Below are positions 53,332 through 64,000 of a stretch of DNA of 64,000 nucleotides, in pieces. How positions within the stretch are numbered: position 1 is the first letter of the stretch; each line of letters begins with the position of its first letter. Where the stretch lies: NCBI GenBank assembly GCA_903822975.1, contig CAIJRD010000011.1, forward strand, positions 124,001-188,000, read 5' to 3'. Origin of the DNA: an uncultured Sinobacteraceae bacterium. GTDB lineage: Bacteria > Pseudomonadota > Gammaproteobacteria > Nevskiales > Nevskiaceae. Both the position numbers and the translations under genes were made by a program. Under the pieces are notes generated by a model. That model was not told where the DNA came from. It did no database searches and saw nothing but the letters and a program-made list of their open reading frames with translations.

Positions 53332-54372
53332 CTACGCCAGCAGCGCGCGAATCTTTGCGGTGGTCGGCTGTTCGATCACGCCGCGTTCACAAACGATCGC
53401 GTCGATCAACTCCGCCGGCGTGACGTCGAACACCGGGTTGAAGGCATCGAATCCGGGTGGCGCAATGGCGCTGCCGCGGAATTGCGTGAGTTCCTCGGCG
53501 CCACGCTGTTCGATCGGGATCAGCTCGCCGCTCGCACAGTTCGGATCGAAGGTGCCGGTGGGGGCGACCACCATGAAGCGTGCGCCGTGGCGCTGTGCCG
53601 CCACCGCCAACATATAGGTGCCGATTTTGTTGGCGGTGTCGCCGTTGGCGGCGATGCGGTCGGCACCGACGATCACCCAGTCGATCCGCTCGGTGTTCAT
53701 CAAGTGGGCGGCGGCGCTATCGGCGATCAATTTGGCCGGAATGCCTTCACGTTGCAGTTCCCAAGCTGTGAGCCGCGCGCCCTGCAGCCAGGGTCGCGTC
53801 TCGCCGGCGTACACCGCGGCGAGCTTGCCTTGTGCGTGCGCGGTGCGGATAACACCGAGTGCGGTGCCGTGGCCACCGGTGGCGAGTGCGCCGGTATTGC
53901 AGTGGGTCAAAACGCGTGCGCCTTGCGGCAGCAGTGCTGCGCCGAGCTCGCCCATCGCCAGATTTTGGCTCAGGTCTTCCTCATGGATACGGCGGGCTTC
54001 GCGATCTAGCGCGTCGACGTCGTGGTTGCGCGTCCAGATGCCGCGCATCCGCGCCAGCGCCCAGCGCAGGTTGATTGCGGTCGGTCGCGATTCTGCGAGT
54101 ACTGCATCGGCCTGATCGAAGGCGTCTGGATTCGCGCGCAGCGCCAGCACCAGACCATAGGCGGCGGCGATACCGATCGCGGGCGCGCCCCGCACCGCCA
54201 TGCCGTGAATCGCGGCGGCGACATCCTCCGCGCTTCGGCAATCCAGATAGCGCTCTTCGATCGGCAGCAGGCGCTGATCGAGCAATCGCAGGCAATCGCC
54301 CGTCCACAGGATCGGCTGCACCGCACTCGGCGCACGCGGGGAAGGCTGGCTTGTCATCGTCACATCCGGCAT
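53332..54372 (-). CDS. mtnA: S-methyl-5-thioribose-1-phosphate isomerase
   Basis: 346 residues. Methionine salvage enzyme turning methylthioribose-1-phosphate to the ribulose form. Seen: [17 protein letters not shown], catalytic Cys in [33 protein letters not shown], catalytic Asp in [21 protein letters not shown], and [16 protein letters not shown]. Divergent from mtaD with 255 bases between, the layout also found in Pseudomonas. Confidence 0.97.
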   Translation of the reverse strand: MPDVTMTSQPSPRAPSAVQPILWTGDCLRLLDQRLLPIEERYLDCRSAEDVAAAIHGMAVRGAPAIGIAAAYGLVLALRANPDAFDQADAVLAESRPTAINLRWALARMRGIWTRNHDVDALDREARRIHEEDLSQNLAMGELGAALLPQGARVLTHCNTGALATGGHGTALGVIRTAHAQGKLAAVYAGETRPWLQGARLTAWELQREGIPAKLIADSAAAHLMNTERIDWVIVGADRIAANGDTANKIGTYMLAVAAQRHGARFMVVAPTGTFDPNCASGELIPIEQRGAEELTQFRGSAIAPPGFDAFNPVFDVTPAELIDAIVCERGVIEQPTTAKIRALLA

Positions 54373-54627
54373 GTCTAATGGCGCCCATTCTAATCCGCCG
54401 GGGATGACAGTCCGGTCGCGAGTCGCTTGGAATTCGCAGTCGGGCTGCCGGGGACGGAGGTCGTTTTTGCAGTGTTAAGTTCGCAACTTCGCAGCGTTGA
54501 CAGGCCTGTCCCGCGCAGTGCCGCCCGGCTTCTCGAAACCTCGTCGCAATCATTCGGCGAAGCGCGCAGTCGTCGCGCCGAGCGAGCGCGAAAGTACTTC
54601 CGCCATTCCGCAACCCGCGCCTGACCA

Positions 54628-55953
54628 ATGCCCGCACGTCAGCCGATCGATTTGCTGTTGTTGCCGCGCTGGCTGATCCCGATTGAGCCAGTTGTCGACC
54701 AGGTGCTGGAAGATCACGCACTGGTGGTCGACGGCGGTCGCATCGTCGACATCTTGCCGGCCGATTTCGCGCGGCAGAGCTATGCGCCGCGCGAGACGAT
54801 CGAACTCCCTCGTCACGCGGTACTGCCCGGCTTCGTCAATGCGCACACCCACGCGGCGATGAGCCTGATGCGCGGCCTGGCCGACGATCTCGCGCTGATG
54901 GATTGGTTACAGAACCACATCTGGCCGGCGGAAGCGAAACACGTCGGCAAAGGCTTCTGTGCCGACGGCGTGCGTCTGGCCGCCGCCGAAATGATCCGCG
55001 GCGGCACCACCTGTTTCAGCGACATGTATTTCTTTCCGGATGCCACTGCGGAAGTCGCCGTCGAAGCCGGCCTGCGCGCGGTGATCGGCCTGGTGGTGAT
55101 GGATTTCCCGACCGCCTGGGCACAGAACTGGGAGGAATACCTGCACCGCGGACTCGGCGTTTACGATCGGGTGCGTGGCCAAGCCTTGTTGAGCGCGGCG
55201 TTCGCGCCGCATGCGCCGTATACGGTGTCGGACGCACCGCTCCGGCGCATCCGCGAACTGGCCACCGAACTGAATCTGCCGGTGCACATGCACGTGCATG
55301 AAACCGCGGGTGAAGTCGACGCGGCTGTCGCCAGCGGCGGCAAGCGTCCCTGGCAACGCCTGCGTGAACTCGATCTGCTCGGTGAAGATTTCGTCGCCGT
55401 GCACATGACCCAGCTCAGCGATGACGAAATCGCCGAGGCCGGACGTCTTGGCGTCTCGGTGGTCCATTGCCCGGAGTCGAACCTGAAGCTGGCGAGCGGC
55501 TTTGCGCCGGTGGCGAAGTTGCTGGCGGCCGGCGTCAACCTCGCACTCGGTACCGACGGTGCGGCGAGCAATAACGATCTCGACATGCTCGGCGAACTGC
55601 GCACGGCCGCACTGCTGGCGAAAGCAGTGTCGGGCGATGCGCAGGCGCTGCCGGCAGCGGCAGCTCTGCGCATGGCCACACTCGGCGGGGCTCGCGCGTT
55701 CGGTCTCGAGAATCAGATCGGCTCGCTGCTGCGCGGCAAGTCGGCGGATTTCTGCGCGATCGATCTCGATCACCCGGCCACACAGCCGGTCTACAACGTC
55801 ATTTCGCAGATTGTGTATGCGGCCGGTCGCGACCAGGTCAGCGATGTCTTCGTCGCAGGCCGTGCGCTGCTGCGCAACGGTCAGTTGCAAACGCTCGATC
55901 AGGCCGCCGTGCTGGCACGCGCACGCGAGTGGCGCGACCGCCTGCGCGCCTGA
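54628..55953 (+). CDS. mtaD: 5-methylthioadenosine/S-adenosylhomocysteine deaminase
   Basis: 441 residues, TRZ/ATZ amidohydrolase family. Deaminates methylthioadenosine to methylthioinosine, feeding the MtnP-MtnA branch. Zinc ligands in VNAHTHAAMSLMRG and HMHVHETAGE, the His in VVHCPESNLKLASG, and Asp in LGTDGAASNNDLDML. Normal length. It leads the cluster mtaD-ubiG-mupP-yciK in the same order as in Pseudomonas. Confidence 0.95.
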   Translation: MPARQPIDLLLLPRWLIPIEPVVDQVLEDHALVVDGGRIVDILPADFARQSYAPRETIELPRHAVLPGFVNAHTHAAMSLMRGLADDLALMDWLQNHIWPAEAKHVGKGFCADGVRLAAAEMIRGGTTCFSDMYFFPDATAEVAVEAGLRAVIGLVVMDFPTAWAQNWEEYLHRGLGVYDRVRGQALLSAAFAPHAPYTVSDAPLRRIRELATELNLPVHMHVHETAGEVDAAVASGGKRPWQRLRELDLLGEDFVAVHMTQLSDDEIAEAGRLGVSVVHCPESNLKLASGFAPVAKLLAAGVNLALGTDGAASNNDLDMLGELRTAALLAKAVSGDAQALPAAAALRMATLGGARAFGLENQIGSLLRGKSADFCAIDLDHPATQPVYNVISQIVYAAGRDQVSDVFVAGRALLRNGQLQTLDQAAVLARAREWRDRLRA

Positions 55954-56141
55954 CGGACGCCTCCCCGGCCACCCGATTGACTCCCGACCACGCCCGCCGA
56001 CCCGCCGCAAACTTCAGCCGAGGTTCAGCCTAGCCCGTTCAGACTGCGTCCACTGACTCCCATCAAGCGTATATCGATTAAGTCATTTGGACCCAATCTT
56101 ATTGTCAAGCAACCCTTTAGCAGTCAAACTTAATTAATCAC

Positions 56142-56849
56142 ATGAACGCAAACGTCGACCACGACGAAATCGCCCGCTTCGAAGCGCTTGCCGCGCAGTG
56201 GTGGGACGCGCGCGGCGACATGGGTCCGCTGCATGTGATCAATCCGGTGCGCCTGCGCTACATCGAACAGCGCAGTGGCAGCCTGCGTGGCAAGACCGTG
56301 CTCGATGTCGGCTGCGGCGGCGGCATCCTCACCGAAGCGCTGGCCCGAGCGGGTGCGACCACGCTCGGCATCGACCTTGCGAAAGCTTCGATCGATGTTG
56401 CCCTCGAACACGCCAAGGACCAGGCACTTCCGATCGACTACCGCTGCATCAGCGCCGAAGACCTCGCCGCGGAACGGCCGCAGCAGTTCGATCTGGTCTG
56501 CTGCATGGAGATGCTCGAACACGTACCGGACCCGGCACAGGTGGTCGCCGCCTGCGCGGCCGCAACCAAACCCGGCGGCGACGTGATCTTGTCGACGATC
56601 AACCGCAATCCGAAGTCCTATGCGCTGATGATCGTCGCTGCGGAATATGCGTTGCGGCTGGTGCCGCGTGGCACTCACGAGTACGCCAAGTTCATCCGTC
56701 CCGCCGAACTCCACCGCTGGGCGCGCGCCGCTGGCCTGGACGCAGCCGACGTGATGGGCTTGCGCTACAACCCGCTGCTGAAGAGCGCCAGCTTGAATCC
56801 GCAAGACCTCGATGTGAACTACTTCATGCACTGCCGCAAGCCGTTGTAG
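56142..56849 (+). CDS. ubiG: Ubiquinone biosynthesis O-methyltransferase UbiG
   Basis: 235 residues. Performs both O-methylations of the ubiquinone ring. Seen: EIARFEALAAQWWDARGDM, GPLHVINPVRLRYIEQ, SAM motif LDVGCGGGILTEALARAG, VCCMEMLEHVPDPAQ, GTHEYAKFIRPAEL and DVNYFMHCRKP. Its 188-base upstream gap has an AT-rich run (56091-56140) likely to hold its own promoter. Confidence 0.97.
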   Translation: MNANVDHDEIARFEALAAQWWDARGDMGPLHVINPVRLRYIEQRSGSLRGKTVLDVGCGGGILTEALARAGATTLGIDLAKASIDVALEHAKDQALPIDYRCISAEDLAAERPQQFDLVCCMEMLEHVPDPAQVVAACAAATKPGGDVILSTINRNPKSYALMIVAAEYALRLVPRGTHEYAKFIRPAELHRWARAAGLDAADVMGLRYNPLLKSASLNPQDLDVNYFMHCRKPL

Positions 56850-56867
56850 CAGGCTGCCGCCCAACTT

Positions 56868-57566
56868 ATGTCGCAACCGAAGACTGAAACGATGAAACTG
56901 CATCCCGCCTGCGTGCTGTTCGATCTCGACGGCACATTGGTCGACACCGCGCCCGATCTCGCCTATGCCGCCAATCAGGTGCGCGTTGAGCACGGCCTCA
57001 CGGCACTGCCGGTCGGCGATTACCGCAGCTCCGCTTCTGGCGGCGCGCGCGGCATGCTGAAAGTCGCGCTCGACGTCGAGCCGGACACACTGGGCTACGC
57101 CGCGCTGAAAGACAGCTTCTTGCAGCACTACCGCTCACACCTGGCACACGACTCCTGCCTGTTTCCCGGTGTTGCCGACCTGCTGCTGCGACTGCAGCAC
57201 AACGGCATCCGCTGGGGCATCGTCACCAACAAGGTCGGCTCGCTGACCCAACCGCTGGTACAGGCCCTCGATCTGGTGCGCAACGCCAGCTGCATCGTCA
57301 GCGGCGACTGCACGCCGAACCCGAAGCCGGCGCCGGACCCGATCCTGCTGGCTGCGCGTCAGAGTGGTTTCGCGCCGCGCGATTGCATCTACGTCGGCGA
57401 CGATCTGCGCGACATCCAGGCGGGTGCGGCCGCCGGCATGCGCACCGTCGCAGCCGCCTGGGGCTACCTCGGTCTGCACCCGAATCCGCACGACTGGAAT
57501 GCCGACATCGTCGTCGAGACGCCGGCCGAACTGTTCGAGATGATCGAATTGCGTCGTGCAGCCTGA
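56868..57566 (+). CDS. mupP: HAD phosphatase, MupP/Gph type
   Basis: 232 residues, HAD superfamily: FDLDGTLVDTAPDL (nucleophile Asp), GIVTNKVGSLTQPLV, PNPKPAPDPILLAARQ and YVGDDLRDIQAGAAAGM. Could be phosphoglycolate phosphatase, but a position between ubiG and a YciK-like gene matches Pseudomonas MupP, which dephosphorylates N-acetylmuramate-6-phosphate in cell-wall recycling. Start at 56868 or the ATG at 56892. It overlaps the next gene by 11 bases. Confidence 0.9.
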   Translation: MSQPKTETMKLHPACVLFDLDGTLVDTAPDLAYAANQVRVEHGLTALPVGDYRSSASGGARGMLKVALDVEPDTLGYAALKDSFLQHYRSHLAHDSCLFPGVADLLLRLQHNGIRWGIVTNKVGSLTQPLVQALDLVRNASCIVSGDCTPNPKPAPDPILLAARQSGFAPRDCIYVGDDLRDIQAGAAAGMRTVAAAWGYLGLHPNPHDWNADIVVETPAELFEMIELRRAA

Positions 57567-58326
57567 GGCACCGCGGGCCGCGCCCGCCGCTTACAACCCC
57601 GCTCCCGATCTGCTGAAAGATCGCGTCGTGCTCGTCACCGGCGCCGGTGATGGGCTCGGGCGTGCGACGGCACTCGCCTGCGCGCGGCACGGCGCCACGG
57701 TGGTGCTGTTAGGGCGCACCGTGAAGAAGCTCGAGGCGGTCTACGACCTGGTCGCGGCGGAAGGGCTGGCGAAGCCGGCGATCTATCCGCTGAATCTCGC
57801 CGGGGCCACCTGGAACGATTACGCCGAGATGGCCGCAACCCTCGAGCGCGAGCTCGGCAGGCTCGACGGCATCGTGCACTGCGCGGCGCATTTCACCGGT
57901 TTCATGCCGCTGGCCGACGTCGGCGCGCGCGAATGGGTGGAAAGCCTGCAGGTGAATGTCACCGCCGCGTTCTCGCTGACCCGCCTGTGCCTGCCGCTGT
58001 TGCTGAAGCGCGACGATGCCAGCATCGTGTTTGCGTCTGATCCGAGCGGTCGCCGACCCAAGCCCTACCGAGGCGCTTACGGCGTGGCCAAGTACGCACT
58101 CGAAGGCATGGTGCAGGCCTGGGCCGAGGAACTCGAAATCCATCCGGGTCTGCGCATCAATACCTACGACCCGGGACCGATGCGCACGCGCCTGCGTGTG
58201 CGCGGCTACCCCGGCGAAGACCTGCAAACGCTGCCGCAAGCCGACACCGCCGTGCCGACGCTATTGTGGCTGCTCGGCGCGGAAAGCCGCGGCGTTAGCG
58301 GACAGGCGCTGACCCGCGCCGGCTGA
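57556..58326 (+). CDS. yciK: YciK-like short-chain dehydrogenase
   Basis: 256 residues, SDR fold: NADP-binding VLVTGAGDGLGRATALA, LDGIVHCAAHF, LQVNVTAAFSLTRLCLPLLL, Ser in FASDPSGRRP, YGVAK active-site Tyr and Lys, and NTYDPGPMRTRLR. Substrate unknown. GTG start within the mupP end. Last gene of the cluster. Confidence 0.9.
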   Translation: MQPEAPRAAPAAYNPAPDLLKDRVVLVTGAGDGLGRATALACARHGATVVLLGRTVKKLEAVYDLVAAEGLAKPAIYPLNLAGATWNDYAEMAATLERELGRLDGIVHCAAHFTGFMPLADVGAREWVESLQVNVTAAFSLTRLCLPLLLKRDDASIVFASDPSGRRPKPYRGAYGVAKYALEGMVQAWAEELEIHPGLRINTYDPGPMRTRLRVRGYPGEDLQTLPQADTAVPTLLWLLGAESRGVSGQALTRAG

Positions 58327-58419
58327 CATCAGACGGCAGCGTGTGGCTCGCGGCGACGCGACGCCCAAGGTCGGCGCCAACGATCGCCGGCCGCATCTCC
58401 AGAACTGCATTGGCAGTAC

Positions 58420-58471
58420 GTTTGAGCTGTGCGTTTGAGCTGTGCGTTTGAGGTGTGCGTTCGAGCTGTGC
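58420..58471. repeat. 13-bp tandem repeat, four copies
   Basis: Units of GTTTGAGCTGTGC at 58420-58432 and 58433-58445 (identical), 58446-58458 (one change) and 58459-58471 (one change), in the 243 bases between yciK and the convergent methyltransferase gene. Nothing else is seen in that gap. Confidence 0.85.
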
Positions 58472-58569
58472 GTTTTGGGATGTCATCCCGGACTTCATCA
58501 CCGGCTGCACAGCGATGAATTCCGGAATCTGCCGAGGCGTTGCCGCGCACCCGATCGGCGTCATCGACC

Positions 58570-59187
58570 TCAAGCCGGCACGGCGCTGCCGGAATAGACG
58601 TACGTCATCGCGCGCGGCCCCGGCAGATAGCGCTCTTGCAAGTCCGCCGATACAAAGCCGCCAGCGCGCAACAGTTGCCTGATGTCGCGATTCAGATGGC
58701 AGCCGCCGGCGATCGGCTTCCAGTACGGCGTCAACCGATCCTGCCAGCGCCGCACCGAGGCATCCGGCGCGGTGCCGTGTTCGCAGAACAGAAGCTTGCC
58801 GCCAGGCTTCAGAACGCGGCGCATTTCGCGCAGGGCGGCCACCGCGTCCGGGATCGTGCACAGTGTGAACGTGCTGACCACCGTATCGAAACTGGCGTCG
58901 GCCGCCGGGATCTTTTCCGCCGACAAGGTCAGCAGCTCGATGTCGATACCTTTGGCGCGAGCACGCTTCTGCGCCTTGGCATTCATTTGCGCGGCAGGAT
59001 CGAGTCCGCACAGATCGCCCAGCTGGGCCGCATCGTAATGCGGCAAGTTGCGGCCGGTGCCGATGCCAATTTCGAGCACACGGCCGCGCGCCAAGGGAAT
59101 CAATTCGGCGCGAACCGCCTCGATCGCCTTCATTCCGCACAAGGCATCGAGCAAAACCGGCAACACGTATTGATCGTAAAGCTGCAT
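58570..59187 (-). CDS. SAM-dependent methyltransferase (METTL7/UbiE-like)
   Basis: 205 residues, class I fold: SAM loop VLEIGIGTGRNLPHY, CGLDPAAQMNAKAQKRA, FDTVVSTFTLCTIPDAVAAL, LREMRRVLKPGGKLLFCEHG, and a C-terminal region (LTPYWKPIAGGCHLNRDI) typical of METTL7-like enzymes that methylate small thiols or unknown acceptors. ATG nine bases after GGAGGAG. Divergent from acnA. Confidence 0.9.
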   Translation of the reverse strand: MQLYDQYVLPVLLDALCGMKAIEAVRAELIPLARGRVLEIGIGTGRNLPHYDAAQLGDLCGLDPAAQMNAKAQKRARAKGIDIELLTLSAEKIPAADASFDTVVSTFTLCTIPDAVAALREMRRVLKPGGKLLFCEHGTAPDASVRRWQDRLTPYWKPIAGGCHLNRDIRQLLRAGGFVSADLQERYLPGPRAMTYVYSGSAVPA

Positions 59188-59426
59188 GACGATATCTCCT
59201 CCTGCCTTTTTATAGCCCAGCGCTTGTGCGCGGGCGCTGTGCGGACCCTTCCCGGTGACGGCCGCCAGTAACGCAGCCGGTGATGGCCGCCAACGACGCA
59301 GTGTTAACGCATTTCGCAGACCGCGCGAACTTTTTCCCGCACCGATTTCGAACCAGCGCTGCTCGCTTCATTGACGCCAAATTGCGCGCAGCACCCTTTC
59401 GCCGGCCCGATTCCAACGTAAAACCA

Positions 59427-59456
59427 CTGAAAGCGATGGCCCATAGCCAGTATAAT
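59427..59456 (+). promoter_or_regulatory. Probable sigma-70 promoter of acnA
   Basis: Perfect -10 TATAAT at 59451-59456 with CTGAAA (59427-59432) as -35 at an 18-base spacing. It would start transcription near 59463, about 54 bases before the acnA ATG. The 329-base gap to the divergent methyltransferase shows nothing else. Confidence 0.7.
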
Positions 59457-59516
59457 TCGCGCCGCTCGCCAATCCTGCGATTCCTGAATTCGCGCACTTC
59501 CTGATCGGAGATCATC

Positions 59517-62168
<2,652 letters not shown>

Positions 62169-62188
62169 GTTTTCCGCAGATGTAACCG

Positions 62189-62221
62189 AACCCTCACCGC
62201 GCAGGCGGTGAGGGTTTTTTT
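62189..62221 (+). terminator. Intrinsic terminator of acnA
   Basis: Twelve-pair perfect stem AACCCTCACCGC (62189-62200) with GCGGTGAGGGTT (62205-62216), four-base loop, followed by a T-run through 62221. Confidence 0.97.
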
Positions 62222-62378
62222 ATGTACGGCGGCCGGCTTTTGCCTTGCCCGCTTGATAAGGTTGCGCAGGTCGACCTTGGCTCTTCGCCCAGCGCACGCG
62301 AGGATTGTTTTCACGGCGCCGCCACGAAGGTATGGCATGCTACCAATCCAATAAAAACACTCTGGAAGGAGAGTCACC

Positions 62379-62753
62379 ATGATCGCTTACGTCACGCTCG
62401 GCACCAACGACCTGGCCCGCGCCGCCAAGTTCTACGACGACTTGCTCGGCAGCATGGGCGTCAAGCGGCTGATGGACCTGCAACGCATGATCCTGTGGGG
62501 CACCGGCATAGACAAGCCGATGCTGTCGGTCTGCACGCCCTACGACGGCGGCACCGCCACCCACGGCAACGGCACCATGGTTTCGGTGGCGGTGGAAAAC
62601 AAAGCGCAGGTCGATGCTCTTTACAAAAAGGCGATCGAACTCGGCGGCACCTGCGAGGGCAAACCGGGTCCGCGTGGCCCGGGCGACGCGTTCTACATCG
62701 GCTACTTTCGCGACCTCGACCAGAACAAGCTGAACTTCTTCTGCCCGGCCTGA
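62379..62753 (+). CDS. VOC (glyoxalase/bleomycin-resistance fold) protein
   Basis: 124 residues, two beta-alpha-beta-beta-beta units: YVTLGTNDLARAAKFYDDLL and VSVAVENKAQVDALYKKAIEL, ending GDAFYIGYFRDLDQNKLNFF. Glyoxalase-like family of varied functions; the metal ligand pattern is incomplete by eye, so the activity is unclear. ATG after AAGGAGAG. Ends before a bidirectional terminator. Confidence 0.9.
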   Translation: MIAYVTLGTNDLARAAKFYDDLLGSMGVKRLMDLQRMILWGTGIDKPMLSVCTPYDGGTATHGNGTMVSVAVENKAQVDALYKKAIELGGTCEGKPGPRGPGDAFYIGYFRDLDQNKLNFFCPA

Positions 62754-62782
62754 ACAGGCGTCGCTCGGGAATTGAAGCCTGC

Positions 62783-62816
62783 AAAAGAAGGGACGCCTGA
62801 GCGCCCCTTCTTTTTT
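62783..62816. terminator. Bidirectional intrinsic terminator
   Basis: Stem AGAAGGGACGC (62786-62796) with GCGCCCCTTCT (62801-62811), one A-C mismatch, loop CTGA. Six T (62811-62816) follow on the plus strand and AAAA (62783-62786) gives TTTT on the minus strand, so it serves both converging genes. Confidence 0.9.
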
Positions 62817-62839
62817 AATCAAAGCGCAGCTTTATCCGG

Positions 62840-63388
62840 TCAATTGATCGCTTTGCTGAATGCCGGATCTTTGATGATTTCTTCGATGTTGACCTTGACG
62901 GTTTCGTTGAGCGCACCAAAGACGTTGACGAACTTTGCCGTGTGGCGCTTCGTCGTTTTTTCGGCAGTGTAGACAGCGACCCCGTTGTTCTTCACGGTAT
63001 AGTCCACTATCAGAGTCCAGTCGACGCTATAGCCGAGATCATCGATCAGGAACTCCTTGATATCACCGGTCAACACGACATTTTCGCTATCGGTTTTAAC
63101 GCCGACAAAGCGAAGCTCCTTGAACACGGCGTCACGGAAAAAGTTGTCGATGTTCTGATCAACAATGACGCTGCCGATCGCTGTATTGCGAATCTGATTC
63201 GGCTCCACCTTCCCCGAAACCGCCGGCGTGTATACGAAGTTGGCAACTTTAACTGCCCCGGTCGCGCTCAGAACTGAGCTCGGTGCATAGTTTAGAGGGG
63301 CCGGTGCAGCGCAGCCGCCGAGCCAGAACAGCGACGCCGTGACGATAGCCGCCGGTATGCACCGCATGGGTGAATTGCGAATCGACAT
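62840..63388 (-). CDS. Lipoprotein of unknown function
   Basis: 182 residues. Lipoprotein signal with FWLGGCAAP (Cys about 26), then a mixed alpha/beta domain: VKVANFVYTP, IRNTAIGSVIVDQNIDNFFRD, AVFKELRFVGV, VVLTGDIKEFLIDDLGYSVDW, TLIVDYTVKNNGVAVYTAE. The layout (outer-strand, helix, then a sheet of outward-facing strands) loosely recalls YajG-like lipoproteins, but I would not assign it. Start at the ATG at 63388, nine bases after AAGGA. Bases 63121-63180 hold 30 G/C of 60, lower than the core genes. Confidence 0.8.
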   Translation of the reverse strand: MSIRNSPMRCIPAAIVTASLFWLGGCAAPAPLNYAPSSVLSATGAVKVANFVYTPAVSGKVEPNQIRNTAIGSVIVDQNIDNFFRDAVFKELRFVGVKTDSENVVLTGDIKEFLIDDLGYSVDWTLIVDYTVKNNGVAVYTAEKTTKRHTAKFVNVFGALNETVKVNIEEIIKDPAFSKAIN

Positions 63389-63502
63389 AGCAATATTCCT
63401 TGTTGATCGAAACGTTAAGGGGCACCAAATGAACAAGCTCTGCGCAATAGCCAACTGATGTATCGCGAATGAGTACATTCGCGATCCTTTCGCCGATGCG
63501 CG

Positions 63503-64000
63503 TTACCAGGCAAACCCCAAAGTGGCGCCCAGGTGCAAGCCACCTCCTTGGCCTTTGGTATCGAAAAGTCGGATGGGCAGATAGGTGTAGCGGCTGTCGA
63601 TACCCAGCGCGAGGTGACGCGCCAGAACTAAGGTATAGCCGCCGCCAATCCAGCCGCCAACTGCGTGATCCGAGTCTTGTACGGTTTGCAAACTGGCCTC
63701 TGCTTTTCCGAGCACAACGCCGCCGCCGACGTACGGACGACTGAAACGTCCCACCGCCCAGATCTTTTCGAGACCCAGCTGGATTTCGTGTGTGTAACCT
63801 TTGAATTCGCCGAAATCAGTCGAACCTTTGCCGTAACTTGAAAAATAAGCTGCAGCGAAACCCAACGGCCAGTTGGCAGGCTGGTATGCGATCTGTCCGC
63901 CGATATCCCATTGCTGGTCCGCGGGCGCCCAGTCGTCCTTCTTGAGCAACTTGCCGCCACCGAATACCGAGAAATTGCCGAGATCCGGTGTAGATGCGAG
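63503..64000 (-). CDS. Outer-membrane beta-barrel protein, N-terminus beyond the window
   Basis: At least 166 residues, open to the window edge. Strand-like segments GGQIAYQPANWPLGFAAAYF, HEIQLGLEKIWAVG, RPYVGGGVVLGKAEASL, AVGGWIGGGYTLVL, HLALGIDSRYTYLPIRL and final GLHLGATLGFAW (terminal Trp after aromatic alternation) fit a small porin-like barrel. Signal peptide and start are not in view. 114 bases upstream of the lipoprotein gene on the same strand; a shared operon is possible. Confidence 0.8.
   Translation of the reverse strand, partial: LASTPDLGNFSVFGGGKLLKKDDWAPADQQWDIGGQIAYQPANWPLGFAAAYFSSYGKGSTDFGEFKGYTHEIQLGLEKIWAVGRFSRPYVGGGVVLGKAEASLQTVQDSDHAVGGWIGGGYTLVLARHLALGIDSRYTYLPIRLFDTKGQGGGLHLGATLGFAW

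Overview
The window is chromosomal, GC-rich DNA from a gammaproteobacterium, most likely of the order Lysobacterales (Xanthomonadales). The grounds are a queC-queE-cpoB-pal-tolB-tolA-tolR-tolQ-ybgC-ruvB block with ruvA-ruvC-yebC further along, a Pseudomonas/Xanthomonas-like mtnA/mtaD-ubiG-mupP-yciK cluster, oligoribonuclease, AcnA aconitase, LpxH and DusA, frequent GTG and TTG starts, and many very short tandem repeats between genes. No rRNA, CRISPR array, prophage or insertion sequence was seen. The one tRNA is tRNA-Lys(UUU).

Layout. 0.2-2.1 kb: a DUF1223 thioredoxin-like protein and an outer-membrane beta-barrel protein. 2.5-6.8 kb: an orphan one-module non-ribosomal peptide synthetase (formyltransferase, adenylation, carrier protein, thioesterase), divergent from an alphaproteobacterial-type leucyl/phenylalanyl-tRNA-protein transferase. 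7.2-11 kb: a lower-GC accessory stretch with a lipoprotein, a SRAP/YedK abasic-site protein, a HigB-HigA toxin-antitoxin pair with its own operator and terminator, and small envelope proteins. 11.4-19.8 kb: tRNA-Lys, queuosine genes and the complete Tol-Pal operon, then ruvB. 20.2-26.3 kb: a Fur-box-led iron operon (TonB-dependent siderophore receptor, PiuC-like dioxygenase, PepSY membrane protein, its own TonB-ExbB-ExbD), ending in twelve perfect copies of a 7-bp repeat. It is followed by an acyltransferase and a broken flavodoxin gene. This roughly 7.5 kb lies between ruvB and ruvA and separates the two subunits of the Holliday-junction motor.

27.6-33.7 kb: ruvA, ruvC, yebC, a YfaZ-like outer-membrane protein, lipoamide dehydrogenase and a binding-domain/VWA lipoprotein. 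34-43.7 kb: a predicted metal-dependent hydrolase, an AraC-type regulator, an acyl-CoA-binding protein, oligoribonuclease, cystathionine beta-synthase, a secreted catalase-like protein, glycogen phosphorylase and a secreted alpha/beta hydrolase. 44-51.6 kb: an ABC exporter divergent from dusA-cyclophilin-lpxH, an SCP-2 lipid-binding protein, rsmJ without an ordinary start codon, and a SixA-type phosphatase. 51.6-58.3 kb: quinone oxidoreductase, gamma-carbonic-anhydrase-like protein, and methylthioadenosine salvage (mtnA, mtaD) followed by ubiG, mupP and a YciK-like dehydrogenase. 58.5-64 kb: a methyltransferase, acnA, a glyoxalase-fold protein, and a lower-GC pair of envelope genes, the last running off the end.

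The least ordinary parts are the one-module formylating NRPS with repeat-encoded linkers, the iron-uptake operon between ruvB and ruvA, and a series of intergenic 7-bp and 13-bp tandem repeats suited to slippage. All functions are read from sequence motifs recognised by eye. No database search was possible.
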